Positions 35,459-43,610 of a DNA stretch of 64,000 bases are shown here, piece by piece. The DNA lies in NCBI RefSeq assembly GCF_028435365.1, contig NZ_JAGTJJ010000005.1:186001-250000 (forward strand), in the 5' to 3' direction. Position 1 is the stretch's first letter; each line of letters opens with the position of its first letter. Made by a program: the position numbers and the translations under genes. Origin of the DNA: Polyangium jinanense (GTDB lineage Bacteria; Myxococcota; Polyangia; Polyangiales; Polyangiaceae). The notes below the pieces were generated by a model, which saw only the letters and a program-made list of their open reading frames with translations, had not been told where the DNA came from and ran no database searches.

Positions 35459-36898
35459 TCACGCAGCGATGAGACGCCCGAAGATCTCGCCATACTGGAT
35501 GAGGTGCCGGACCCCGAGAAATCGCTCCCGCACGCGCTCGCGCGCCGCGGCGCCGATCCGCTCCGCGAATGCGCGATCCACAAGGACCCGGTGCAGTTCG
35601 CCCGCGAACGTGTCGAGATCGTTCGGATCTCGCAAAAGGACGCCGCTCACCCCATCTTCGATCTGATCCTGAATGCCGCCGACCGCGCTGGCGATGACGG
35701 GGCGCGCCTTCCACATGGCCTCCGTCACCGTCAGGCCAAAGCCTTCGTGCAGGCTCTTCTGCACGACGATCGCCGCATGGCGCTGCAGCGCATTGACGAT
35801 CACCGCATTCTCCTCGACGTCCGCGGTGGGCAGCATCGCGAGGTGGACATGCGCGCGGATGGCCGGCGGCTGTTCGAGAAAAGCGCGGTAAACCGCCTCG
35901 AAAACCGCGGGGCCCTCCGGATCGTCGGCCACCGCGCGCACGTTCGGGCCCGCGAGCACGAGGTCGACCTCGGGTGCGGCGTGGTTGTGGACCATCGTCG
36001 AAAAACCACGAAGCACGCCGATCATGTCCTTCAGCGGATCCCAGCGGGACACCTGGACGACGAGCGGCGTCTCCCAGGCAGACGCGCGCCCGAGCCGAAT
36101 GATGTCGGCCGAGCGCTCCACGCGCCCGGGCGTGTCGTCGCTGCGCACGAAGGCATAACGAGGCGACGGCGGCGGAGGCCCTTCGAGGATGCCCACGTGG
36201 ACCAGGATCGAGCGGACGGTGTGCTCGTCGAGATCGATGTTTTTCGCCGAGAAAGCGTCGATGCTCGGCTGGATGATCGACGCGCGTCCATCACGATACC
36301 GCGCCGGGACATACGTCTCGCGAGAAAAGATCATGGTCCGCACGCCATCGAGATAACGCGCCAAGAAGTGCCAGCCGCGCTCGACGTCTTCATTCGTTTC
36401 GTCCGCGCCGATGTGGCACCGCCACAAAACGCGCGCGCCCGCCGCGAGGAGCGTCGGGGCGAGGCCGGCGGGTTGGGGATCGTGGAGCAGCACCACGTCG
36501 CCGGGGCGGACGAGCTCGCGGAGCTCGACCGCATTGCGGCAGAGGTTCGACGCATACACCTCGTGCGCGGCCTCGTCGAGGGGAGAGCCGTCGCCGCGCT
36601 CTCCATGGAGAGCGTGATGCAATCGCTTCGTGATTCGAAAAAAATCGGGCGAGCCGCCGATGGTCAACCAGCGCACGTCGAGCCCCGCGCCCCGCGCGTA
36701 CCCGAGGAGCGAATGCAGCATTTCCGCGACGCCGCCGCCCACGGCGGTCGAGTTGACATTCCAGATGACGCCGCCGGCCAGCTGCTCGGAGAGCCCCCGC
36801 GCGAGGGTTCGCGCCTCGTCGACCGCAGCCTGTCCCAAGAGGGGCACGAAACGCTCGAGCGAGCGGATCTGCGCGTGGACTTCCTGCACGAGGCGCAT
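35459..36898 (-). CDS. TreT-like GT4 glycosyltransferase (trehalose synthase type)
   Basis: 479-residue retaining glycosyltransferase of GT-B fold. The N-terminal segment VIWNVNSTAVGGGVAEMLHS followed by DVRWLTIGGSPDFFRITKRLHHALHG matches trehalose glycosyltransferring synthase/phosphorylase (TreT) proteins. The C-terminal donor site has the E-x7-E motif EGFGLTVTEAMWKARPVIAS and GGIQDQI. TreT joins nucleotide-diphosphate glucose and glucose to make trehalose; the exact acceptor here is inference. It is last in a same-strand run with the CBS, APH-like and CysC-like genes, 101 bp after the latter. Trehalose fits stress or spore physiology. Confidence 0.82.
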   Translation of the reverse strand: MRLVQEVHAQIRSLERFVPLLGQAAVDEARTLARGLSEQLAGGVIWNVNSTAVGGGVAEMLHSLLGYARGAGLDVRWLTIGGSPDFFRITKRLHHALHGERGDGSPLDEAAHEVYASNLCRNAVELRELVRPGDVVLLHDPQPAGLAPTLLAAGARVLWRCHIGADETNEDVERGWHFLARYLDGVRTMIFSRETYVPARYRDGRASIIQPSIDAFSAKNIDLDEHTVRSILVHVGILEGPPPPSPRYAFVRSDDTPGRVERSADIIRLGRASAWETPLVVQVSRWDPLKDMIGVLRGFSTMVHNHAAPEVDLVLAGPNVRAVADDPEGPAVFEAVYRAFLEQPPAIRAHVHLAMLPTADVEENAVIVNALQRHAAIVVQKSLHEGFGLTVTEAMWKARPVIASAVGGIQDQIEDGVSGVLLRDPNDLDTFAGELHRVLVDRAFAERIGAAARERVRERFLGVRHLIQYGEIFGRLIAA

Positions 36899-36999
36899 TC
36901 GCCGGGCTTCTAAGGCCGACGGGCCGTCGCGGGGATCGCTTGCCAGGTCGAATGCGACGAAAATGCCGAGCAGGCGCAGCGATGCGCGGGAAAACGGGC

Positions 37000-37500
37000 T
37001 CAGCCGGACAGGCGAACGATTTTCTCCACCGCCTCCTCGTCGTGCCCCCCGAGCGCGACCACGTCGGGCGCCTCGGGCGGTTCGTACGGGAGATCGAAGC
37101 CGGGCAGCCCCGAAACCTTGCCCTCGCGCGCCGCGGCATAAAGCCCCTTGGCGTCACGCTCCGCGCAGCGCTCGGCCGGTGCGCGGACGTAGACCTCGAA
37201 GAAGCGGGGCGCAACGGCGCGCGCTTTTTCACGAAAGACGCGGAGGTGCGCCGTCGCCGGCACGAGCACCACGTGGCCTTGCTGCGCCAGCATCGCCGCC
37301 AGGTTCCCGAGCGTCTCGTAGAAATGGGCTCGCGCCTCCTCGCCATACCCCGGCGGCGGCCGTATCGCCGCGCGCACCGCGTCCCCGTCGAGCAGAATGC
37401 TCGGCCGGTTTTCCGCCACGAACCGCCGAAACGCGCGTTCCGCCAGCGTCGATTTCCCCGCCGAGGGGAGCCCCGTGATCCACACGACCGCGCCGCTCAC
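37000..37500 (-). CDS. Adenylylsulfate-kinase-like small P-loop kinase
   Basis: 166-residue single-domain kinase. The P-loop GLPSAGKST is at residues 9-17. The LLDGDAVR motif, the second acidic region GYGEEARAHFYE and a lid Arg cluster match APS kinase (CysC) and related sugar kinases. The GTG start at 37500 overlaps the TGA of the APH-like gene (GTGA), so translation is coupled. In other bacteria APH-like and P-loop kinase domains are found fused; here they are separate. True APS kinase activity is uncertain, because no sulfate-assimilation gene is nearby. Confidence 0.8.
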   Translation of the reverse strand: MSGAVVWITGLPSAGKSTLAERAFRRFVAENRPSILLDGDAVRAAIRPPPGYGEEARAHFYETLGNLAAMLAQQGHVVLVPATAHLRVFREKARAVAPRFFEVYVRAPAERCAERDAKGLYAAAREGKVSGLPGFDLPYEPPEAPDVVALGGHDEEAVEKIVRLSG

Positions 37501-38603
37501 GAGAAAAGCCCCTCCGCCTCGTCGGGATCGAACCACGGCGCGTCGAGGACCCGCTCGACGAACCCGAGGAGCGCGTCCCGCGTGCTCGCGTGGATCGACG
37601 GATACCAGCGCGGATTGCAGAGCACGAGCGCTCGCCACGCGAGGAAAGGCGCGGCCACGGAGAAGAGCTCTCGATCCCCCGTCACGTCGAGGTAGGTCCG
37701 GAAAAACGTCCGCCAGAGCGTCCGGAACGCGCCATGCCAGGAGCCCGGGGCCTCGAGTGCGAAGAACAGATAATTGATCGACAAACAGGTGACGTCGTCC
37801 GCGGGATCGCCGGCCGAGCCCCGGCTCGTGTCGAGGAGCCGAGGTTCGCCCGCGCGGTCGAAGATCACGTTGAACGGGTGGAAATCGCCGTGCGTGCGGC
37901 GCAGGCGCTCGCCGCGACCCTTGAGCTTCCACCGCCACGAGAGGCACCGCGTTTCGATCCCGAGGAGCCGCTCGGGCGGCGCCATCGGCACGCCGTCCGG
38001 ATAGCCGTCGACGAGCCCGAAAATGCCCTCGCCGTGCCCGAGGAGGTCCCGGATCGCGCGCCGGTACGTCGCGGGTCCGTCCTGACGAACCGCGTGCACC
38101 TCCGCGCAGAGCCGCGCGAGCGCCTCGCAACGCGCGACGTCCCGATCCGTGAGGACGCGCTCGCGGGCGATCCGCCGAAGATCATCCGCATAGACGTGGC
38201 CCTCGACGTATTCGGTGACGAGGTAAAACTCGCCGCTCCGGCGCAACGACGCGAGGCGGCCGTCGTCGAGGACCGCGCCGACGTCGAGCGCGCGCACGTG
38301 TCGCGGGATCTTTGGGAACGTATCGAAGGCGAGCAGCATGTTCGCGGCTCGGTCCGCGCGCCGGTCGTGCCCGAATTCGTCCGGACCGGCCGTGTGCAGG
38401 CAGAGGTCGCTCTCCGCGCCGTCGGGCCGGCGCACCCGGATTCGCAAGGGCACGCCATATCCGATGGCCTTGCCCGTCGCGCCGCCGTCGTCGTCCTCGT
38501 CGGGGCCGAGGCGAGAGACCCGCAAGACGGCCGCGCCCGGCATCACACCGGCGACGAGCTCGCTGATCTCGTCCTCGATCTCGGGCGGCCTTTCTCTCGT
38601 CAT
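37497..38603 (-). CDS. Aminoglycoside-phosphotransferase-like kinase
   Basis: 368-residue APH-fold kinase. The catalytic loop HGDFHPFNVIFD contains the Asp/Asn of Brenner's motif, and LLDTSRG supplies the metal-binding Asp. The N-terminal lobe has TEYVEGHVYADDL. GGAGGTGA directly precedes the ATG at 38603. It overlaps the CysC-like gene by 4 bp and lies 41 bp after the CBS gene. Such proteins phosphorylate varied small molecules, including sugars; antibiotic resistance should not be assumed. Association with a TreT-like enzyme points to sugar or trehalose-linked metabolism (inference). Confidence 0.85.
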   Translation of the reverse strand: MTRERPPEIEDEISELVAGVMPGAAVLRVSRLGPDEDDDGGATGKAIGYGVPLRIRVRRPDGAESDLCLHTAGPDEFGHDRRADRAANMLLAFDTFPKIPRHVRALDVGAVLDDGRLASLRRSGEFYLVTEYVEGHVYADDLRRIARERVLTDRDVARCEALARLCAEVHAVRQDGPATYRRAIRDLLGHGEGIFGLVDGYPDGVPMAPPERLLGIETRCLSWRWKLKGRGERLRRTHGDFHPFNVIFDRAGEPRLLDTSRGSAGDPADDVTCLSINYLFFALEAPGSWHGAFRTLWRTFFRTYLDVTGDRELFSVAAPFLAWRALVLCNPRWYPSIHASTRDALLGFVERVLDAPWFDPDEAEGLFS

Positions 38604-38644
38604 CACGTCACCTCCGAAATGCGCTGGATGCGCAGCGGACGCCG

Positions 38645-39049
38645 TCATCCTTTCCCGTCGAGCGCGTCCGCGAGGGCCCGCAGTGCGTCGGTCGTCGTGA
38701 AGACACCCATGACGTGTCCCTCCCTCATCACGACGGCGGCGCCGTAGCGGTGCTCTGCCATCTCGCGCGCCACACCCGCGAGCGGGGCGTCCGGCGCGAC
38801 CGTGAACGGCAGCGGCGTCATGGCCTCCTCGACGCGGAGCTTTTGCGGATCCACGTCGCGGAGCGCCTCGACGAACGCGAGATCCCGCTCGGAGAGCATT
38901 CCGACGAGCTTCCCGCCCCGGAGGACGGGCAGGTGCCGGATGTGATGCTCGCGCATGAGCTTGTGCGCCTGCACGAGCGTCTGATCGAAGCCGATCGCGT
39001 GGGGGCTCCGGGTCATGTAGTCCGAGGCGGTGGGGTTCTTCGTGTTCAT
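38645..39049 (-). CDS. CBS-pair protein
   Basis: 134 residues containing two CBS domains and little else. The first has YMTRSPHAIGFDQTLVQAHKLMREHHIRHLPVLRGGKLVGMLSERDL; the second has AMTPLPFTVAPDAPLAGVAREMAEHRYGAAVVM and ends VMGVFTTTDAL. CBS pairs bind adenosine nucleotides and regulate partner proteins. First gene of the likely operon with the APH-like, CysC-like and TreT-like genes. GAGGA lies about nine bases before the ATG. An energy-sensing role for this operon is plausible. Confidence 0.9.
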   Translation of the reverse strand: MNTKNPTASDYMTRSPHAIGFDQTLVQAHKLMREHHIRHLPVLRGGKLVGMLSERDLAFVEALRDVDPQKLRVEEAMTPLPFTVAPDAPLAGVAREMAEHRYGAAVVMREGHVMGVFTTTDALRALADALDGKG

Positions 39050-39245
39050 GGGGTCCTCGGCGGCGAAGCGCTAGCAAGACCGTGACCAGACGCGTTCGCG
39101 CGGCTCCTCGCGAAAGGACGCGGCCGACCAGGCGCGAAAAATGCGCCGCCGCGCAGTCGGTGCGCCTCGCGGTCCTCCTCGGTTCGGACCTCCCGCCTCG
39201 CTTGTCGAGCCCGGGCGTGCCGGGCACAATGGCAATCGAGAGCCC

Positions 39246-39650
39246 ATGAAAGCACCGGAAGATCGACTGGAGGACCTGGACGGCGCGCTCCGGCGCGCGC
39301 TCGCGACGCTCGCCACGCATCCGTGGAAAAACCGCGTGGACGACGTCGCCCGCGCCGTCGCCGCGACCGATGTCGGGCTGCGCGTCATCATCGCCGCGCA
39401 GCTCACGGCGAACCTGTGGCATTCACGCCAGTACGACGAGGACGAGGCGTATCGAGAGGTTCAGGATACCTACGAAGGCGCGGTGTCCTCTGCGGCGAGC
39501 GTGGCGCGGGAGCTACTCGCGTACGAGGAGGTCGAGGGGTACATGCTCGCCCATCCCGCGAGCCGGGAGGTGCAGGAGCTGCTCTCGTACAAGGAGGCGA
39601 CGGATCGAATGCGCGCGAGCGTGATGAGGCAATGCCGCACCACGCGGTGA
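39246..39650 (+). CDS. Hypothetical helical protein
   Basis: 134 residues, largely alpha-helical and acidic, without cysteines except one near the C-terminus. The ATG at 39246 is preceded by GAGAG; an upstream GTG/TTG extension would add an Arg/Pro-rich stretch and is unlikely. The sequence has no motif I recognise. It lies divergent from the CBS gene with a 196-bp gap. Confidence 0.55.
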   Translation: MKAPEDRLEDLDGALRRALATLATHPWKNRVDDVARAVAATDVGLRVIIAAQLTANLWHSRQYDEDEAYREVQDTYEGAVSSAASVARELLAYEEVEGYMLAHPASREVQELLSYKEATDRMRASVMRQCRTTR

Positions 39651-39989
39651 TCGGCTCGGCGTCAGCCCTCGGCCCGATCGTTGCAATGGGTCCGCGGGAC
39701 GGCGAGGATATCTCCAGACCGCTCCCGTGTGGTATCACGCAATACCACCCGTATGCAGTGAGCGCACGTACATCGTCTCGGCGTTCATCGGGCGCGAACG
39801 CTGCCCGGGACCCCTCAGCGCACGCACATGACCCGACGTTCCCCATTCATATGTACAGCACGAGCGGCCTCTCCGCACCCCGATTGACGGAGGATTGAAG
39901 CAGCGCCCGGATTGGCGGTATCATCGCCCCGGGGGAGGGCTCGTGCAAGCGCGTCGCTTCTGCGGCGCACGGGCCGAGGGAGAAATACC
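39651..39989. other. Intergenic region with operator-like inverted repeat
   Basis: No credible gene in 339 bp. It contains a perfect inverted repeat GTGGTAT-N6-ATACCAC (39729-39748), a possible repressor site. Further down is a candidate sigma-70-type promoter, TTGAAG (39895-39900), 18-bp spacer, TATCAT (39919-39924), which would start transcription about 60 nt before the gene at 39990. Confidence 0.4.
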
Positions 39990-40880
39990 ATGGAAGAGCA
40001 AGCACTGAACGCCGAGGCGCTTCGTTCCGAGGTGGCGGCGCTGCGGGCGCGTCTGCATGAGGCCGAGATGCGCGGCAGCATGCTCCGGGACCTCATCGAC
40101 TGCGTGCCCGGGGCGGTCTGGGAAAGCTGGTTCGTCGAGGATCCGAGCCGCGGGCGCGTCGGTTATGTGAGCCGGCAGATCCGCGACATCACCGGCTACA
40201 CACAGGAAGAGTGGCTCGCGCAGCCGAACCTCTGGTCCGACCTCGCGCACCCGGAGGACAGGGACTACGTGCGCGCCGGCAACCAGATCCTCGAACAAAA
40301 CGGCCGCTCGGTCCTTCGATTCCGCTGGGTCCGCCGCGACGGCGGGGTCCTCTGGATCGAAGCCCAGACAGTGTGCGTGCGCGAGGACGACGGACGCATG
40401 GTGGGGCTGCGCGGGATCATCCTGGACGTCACGGCCGCCGTACGCGCGGACCAGGAGCGTGCCGACGCCCTCCTTCAACAGGAGGCGCTCCGCGCGAAAG
40501 AGGCGACGCTCCTCGAGCTCTCCACGCCGCTCATCCCCGTGAGTGAAACGGTGATGGTCATGCCGCTCGTCGGGGACATCGATCCGGCGCGCGCGCAGCG
40601 GGCGATCACCGTACTCCTCGACGGCATGGCGCGGAGCGGGGCGAGCGTGGCGATCCTCGATATCACGGGCGTCCCGCAGGTCGACGCCGAGGTCGCCGAC
40701 GCGCTCGTGCGCGCCGCGCGTTCGGTCGCGCTGCTCGGGGCCGAGCCGATGCTCACGGGCATCCGTCCCGAGGTGGCGCAGACGCTCGTCTCGATGGGGA
40801 TCGACCTCTCTGGAATCGGGACGCACAGCACCCTGCAAACGGGCATCGCCCGGGCGATGCGTCGTGCCCGCACGCGGTGA
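39990..40880 (+). CDS. PAS-STAS protein (RsbR-like)
   Basis: 296 residues. A short coiled coil (about 5-30) leads into a PAS domain (about 30-155; VGYVSRQIRDITGYTQEEWLAQPNLWSDLAHPEDRD and a PAC end LRGIILDVTA). A C-terminal STAS domain (about 180-290) begins TPLIPVSETVMVMPLVGDID. The STAS phosphosite region AILDITGVPQVD carries Thr, as in stressosome RsbR proteins, where phosphorylation by a RsbT-type kinase releases the kinase. The GAGGGAG before the ATG is good. A paralogue lies at 62486-63415. It sits 116 bp upstream of the RiPP precursor, but no sequence evidence links the two. Confidence 0.88.
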   Translation: MEEQALNAEALRSEVAALRARLHEAEMRGSMLRDLIDCVPGAVWESWFVEDPSRGRVGYVSRQIRDITGYTQEEWLAQPNLWSDLAHPEDRDYVRAGNQILEQNGRSVLRFRWVRRDGGVLWIEAQTVCVREDDGRMVGLRGIILDVTAAVRADQERADALLQQEALRAKEATLLELSTPLIPVSETVMVMPLVGDIDPARAQRAITVLLDGMARSGASVAILDITGVPQVDAEVADALVRAARSVALLGAEPMLTGIRPEVAQTLVSMGIDLSGIGTHSTLQTGIARAMRRARTR

Positions 40881-40996
40881 ACAAAACGTTCCTTTACGGA
40901 AGCTCGGACGAACCTCGACGCGAAAACGCTCCTGTTGCGATCTCCGCTGGCGAGAGAAGCGAATATGTGCTGATGTACAGTGTTTCGAGGTGCATC

Positions 40997-41317
40997 ATGG
41001 AAAAGCCGCATACGCTCGACAAGGTGCAGTGGGGGTTTCTCGTGGCGCATGCCTGGACGGAGGCATCGTTCCGCAAACAGCTCGAGCAGGATCCGGCAGG
41101 CGCGATCAAGCTCTTCGCAAAAGAGCAGTTTGGCCTGGAGATCGAGCACGACCTCGCGCTGCCGATGGACTTGCCACTGCCGCCGGCGGATCTCGACATT
41201 GAGGCGCTCACGCTGGGAATGGGGCCCGGGCCAGCGCCCGGGACGGCGACCGGCAGCGCGACGGGGACGGGGACCGCGACCGCGGGGGACATGCATACGA
41301 GCGTGAAGGGCAACTGA
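40997..41317 (+). CDS. TOMM RiPP precursor with NHLP-type leader
   Basis: 106-residue precursor. The leader has the NHLP (nitrile-hydratase-leader) pattern AHAWTEASFRKQLEQDPAGA (residues 17-36). The C-terminal tail has an Ala/Gly/Pro spacer, then residues 82-97, GTATGSATGTGTATAG, followed by DMHTSVKGN. The whole peptide has no cysteine; the tail has Thr at 83, 85, 89, 91, 93, 95 and 101 and Ser at 87 and 102. It is followed at once by a leader-binding/YcaO gene and a SagB dehydrogenase, the standard enzymes that turn Thr/Ser into (methyl)oxazolines and oxazoles. GAGGTG precedes ATG 40997. Upstream in-frame starts would add an atypical stretch. Confidence 0.85.
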   Translation: MEKPHTLDKVQWGFLVAHAWTEASFRKQLEQDPAGAIKLFAKEQFGLEIEHDLALPMDLPLPPADLDIEALTLGMGPGPAPGTATGSATGTGTATAGDMHTSVKGN

Positions 41318-41344
41318 ACCAAGGCGGCCGCCGACCGACCGCAC

Positions 41345-43585
41345 ATGCGCACGCGCCCACGTTTCAAGCATTCCTATCGCATCGAGATCCTCGAGGGCGA
41401 AGGCGTCTACCTCCTCTGGGAGGGCGGCAGCCACGTGCTCCACGGCCGAACCTATCAGGTGCTGGCTCCTCTCCTGAGCGGGACGCTCACCGAACAGGAG
41501 ATCTGCGAGCGCCTGGAGCCGCACGCCTCGCCCGCCGAGGTTTTTTATGCCATCACCATGCTCCGCAAAGGCGGGTTCGTCACGAACGACGAGGCGGAGA
41601 TGCCTCGCGCGGAGGCCGCCTTTTGGGAGGCGCTCGGCGTCACGCCCGCGCAGGCCCAGGAGCGCCTGCGCCGGGCACGCGCCGTCCTCGTCCCCATGGG
41701 TGACGTCGATACGAGCGCGCTCACCGAGGCCCTCGCCGAGCTCTCCCTGCAAACGGGCCCCGACGGGGATCTGCACATCGTCATCGTCGACGATTACCTG
41801 CGCCCCGAGCTCGACGCCTGGAATCGGGCCCAGCTCGAACGTGGAACGCCCTGGCTCCTCGCTCGACCGGCCGGCAGCGATGGATGGCTCGGGCCGCTTT
41901 TCATTCCGGGCAAGACGGGATGCTGGCGCTGCCTCGCGCATCGCCTCGAGGGGCATCGCCGGGTCGAGCGATATCTGGAGCGCCGCACGGCCAAACCCGT
42001 TCATCCGCCGGCCCTCGCCGCGCTCCCCTCCACGCGCCGCGCCTTCGCCTCGACAATGGCCACCGCCGTCGCGCGCTGGGCCGCTCTGGGCGGGATTCCG
42101 GCCCTCGAGGGGCGCGTCGTCACGCTCGACACGACCACATTCGAGAGCCGCACGCATATCCTCGTGCGGCGCCCGCAGTGCCCGGCGTGTGGGGATCGTA
42201 AAATTGTTTCGCTGGGACAAACATCCCCTGTCGTCCTCGAACCCACGCCCCGCGCGTTCTCGGCCGACGGCGGATTCCGGCAAGCGACGCCCGAGGACAC
42301 CTACGAGCGGCTCGCGCATCACCTGAGCCCCGTGACGGGCATCGTGAGCCGCCTGCAATGCACCGTGCGCCCCGAGGACGACCCTCGGCTCGTCTTCTCG
42401 TATTCGACCGACCATAACTTCGCCCAGATGGCACATGACCTCTCGTCGCTCCGCAGCAGCCTGCGCAGCTATTCCGGGGGCAAAGGCCGGACAGACATCC
42501 AGGCGAAGACCGGCGCGATCTGCGAATCGATCGAGCGATACGCAGGCGTCTTCCAAGGCGACGAGGCGCGCGTCCGCGCGGAAAAGGCGGACCTCGGCGA
42601 GGAGGCCATCGACCCGGTCGTCTTGATGGGGTACAGCGCGCGTCAATATGCCGAGCGCGCGCGGTGGAATCGACACGGCGAGGTGTGCACGTGGGTCCCC
42701 GAGCCTTTCGATCCCGCGCAGGCGATCGAATGGAGCCCGGTATGGTCCTTGACTGAGAAGCGGCGGCGCTTCGTGCCCACGGGATACTGTTATTACTTCT
42801 ATCCACTCCGCGAGAGCCGCCTGTTCACGCGGGCGGATTCGAATGGAAGCGCCGCTGGCAACACGCGCACCGAGGCCGTACTGCAGGGGTTTTTGGAGCT
42901 CGTGGAGCGCGACGCGGTCGCGCTCTGGTGGTACAACCGCCTGCGCGTGCCGGGGGTGGACCTCGGGAGCTTCGAGGAGCCTTATCTGCTCGACACCGCC
43001 CTGCACTGGCGCGCCCGAGGGCGCGAGCTCTGGGCCCTCGACCTGACGAGTGACCTCGGTATTCCCACGTTCGCGGCGATTTCACGACGGCTCGATGGGC
43101 CATTTCCAGCCATCATGTTTGGCTTCGGCGCGCACCTCGACGCGCGGCTGGCCTTGCTCCGTGCAGTCACCGAGCACAACCAGCTCATTCCGTTTGCCTT
43201 CACGGGCGACGCGGGCAAACCCTCGCCGGGCGGGCTCATCGTCGATTGGTTGCGACAGGCCACCCTGGACTCCGAGCCTTATTTGCAACCGAGCGCCGCT
43301 CCTCCTCGCACACCGCGTGATTTCGCGCTGCCCGTCGGCGAGGACCTCCGGGAGGCCGTGGAGTTTTGCGTGGAACGCGCCCGCGACCACGGGCTCGAAA
43401 CCCTGGTGCTCGATCAAACCCGGCCCGACACAGGCCTCGTGGTGGTCAAAGTGATCGTGCCGGGGCTCCGCCATTTCTGGGCCCGCTTCGGCCCGGGCCG
43501 ACTTTACGACGTGCCCGTCTCCATGGGCCGGCTCGAAGCGCCTCTGCCCGAGGAATCCATGAATCCCCACCCGATGTTCATCTAG
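41345..43585 (+). CDS. Fused TOMM leader-binding (E1-like) / YcaO cyclodehydratase
   Basis: 746 residues. The first ~300 residues are the TOMM leader-peptide-binding/ThiF-like part: a winged-helix-like start (YRIEILEGEGVYLLWEGG) and two CxxC pairs (Cys193/196 and Cys279/282) that probably hold one structural zinc. From about 310 on is a YcaO domain with ATP-binding residues in SGGKGRTDIQAKTGAICESIERYAG and NTRTEAVLQGFLELVERDAV. The protein ends in NPHPMFI, a degenerate form of the proline-rich YcaO tail. It would bind the leader of the precursor and phosphorylate the amide backbone so that Thr/Ser cyclise. It begins 27 bp after the precursor stop. Confidence 0.92.
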   Translation: MRTRPRFKHSYRIEILEGEGVYLLWEGGSHVLHGRTYQVLAPLLSGTLTEQEICERLEPHASPAEVFYAITMLRKGGFVTNDEAEMPRAEAAFWEALGVTPAQAQERLRRARAVLVPMGDVDTSALTEALAELSLQTGPDGDLHIVIVDDYLRPELDAWNRAQLERGTPWLLARPAGSDGWLGPLFIPGKTGCWRCLAHRLEGHRRVERYLERRTAKPVHPPALAALPSTRRAFASTMATAVARWAALGGIPALEGRVVTLDTTTFESRTHILVRRPQCPACGDRKIVSLGQTSPVVLEPTPRAFSADGGFRQATPEDTYERLAHHLSPVTGIVSRLQCTVRPEDDPRLVFSYSTDHNFAQMAHDLSSLRSSLRSYSGGKGRTDIQAKTGAICESIERYAGVFQGDEARVRAEKADLGEEAIDPVVLMGYSARQYAERARWNRHGEVCTWVPEPFDPAQAIEWSPVWSLTEKRRRFVPTGYCYYFYPLRESRLFTRADSNGSAAGNTRTEAVLQGFLELVERDAVALWWYNRLRVPGVDLGSFEEPYLLDTALHWRARGRELWALDLTSDLGIPTFAAISRRLDGPFPAIMFGFGAHLDARLALLRAVTEHNQLIPFAFTGDAGKPSPGGLIVDWLRQATLDSEPYLQPSAAPPRTPRDFALPVGEDLREAVEFCVERARDHGLETLVLDQTRPDTGLVVVKVIVPGLRHFWARFGPGRLYDVPVSMGRLEAPLPEESMNPHPMFI

Positions 43586-43610
43586 TACGTGCCGCGGAGG
43601 TGACGTTGCC

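Noticed and set aside
37497..38603. Antibiotic-resistance aminoglycoside kinase
   Set aside because: Only the general APH fold is seen; context is sugar or nucleotide-linked.
40475..43006. An 843-codon frame antisense to the YcaO gene
   Set aside because: No recognisable domain, and the opposite strand encodes intact YcaO motifs.
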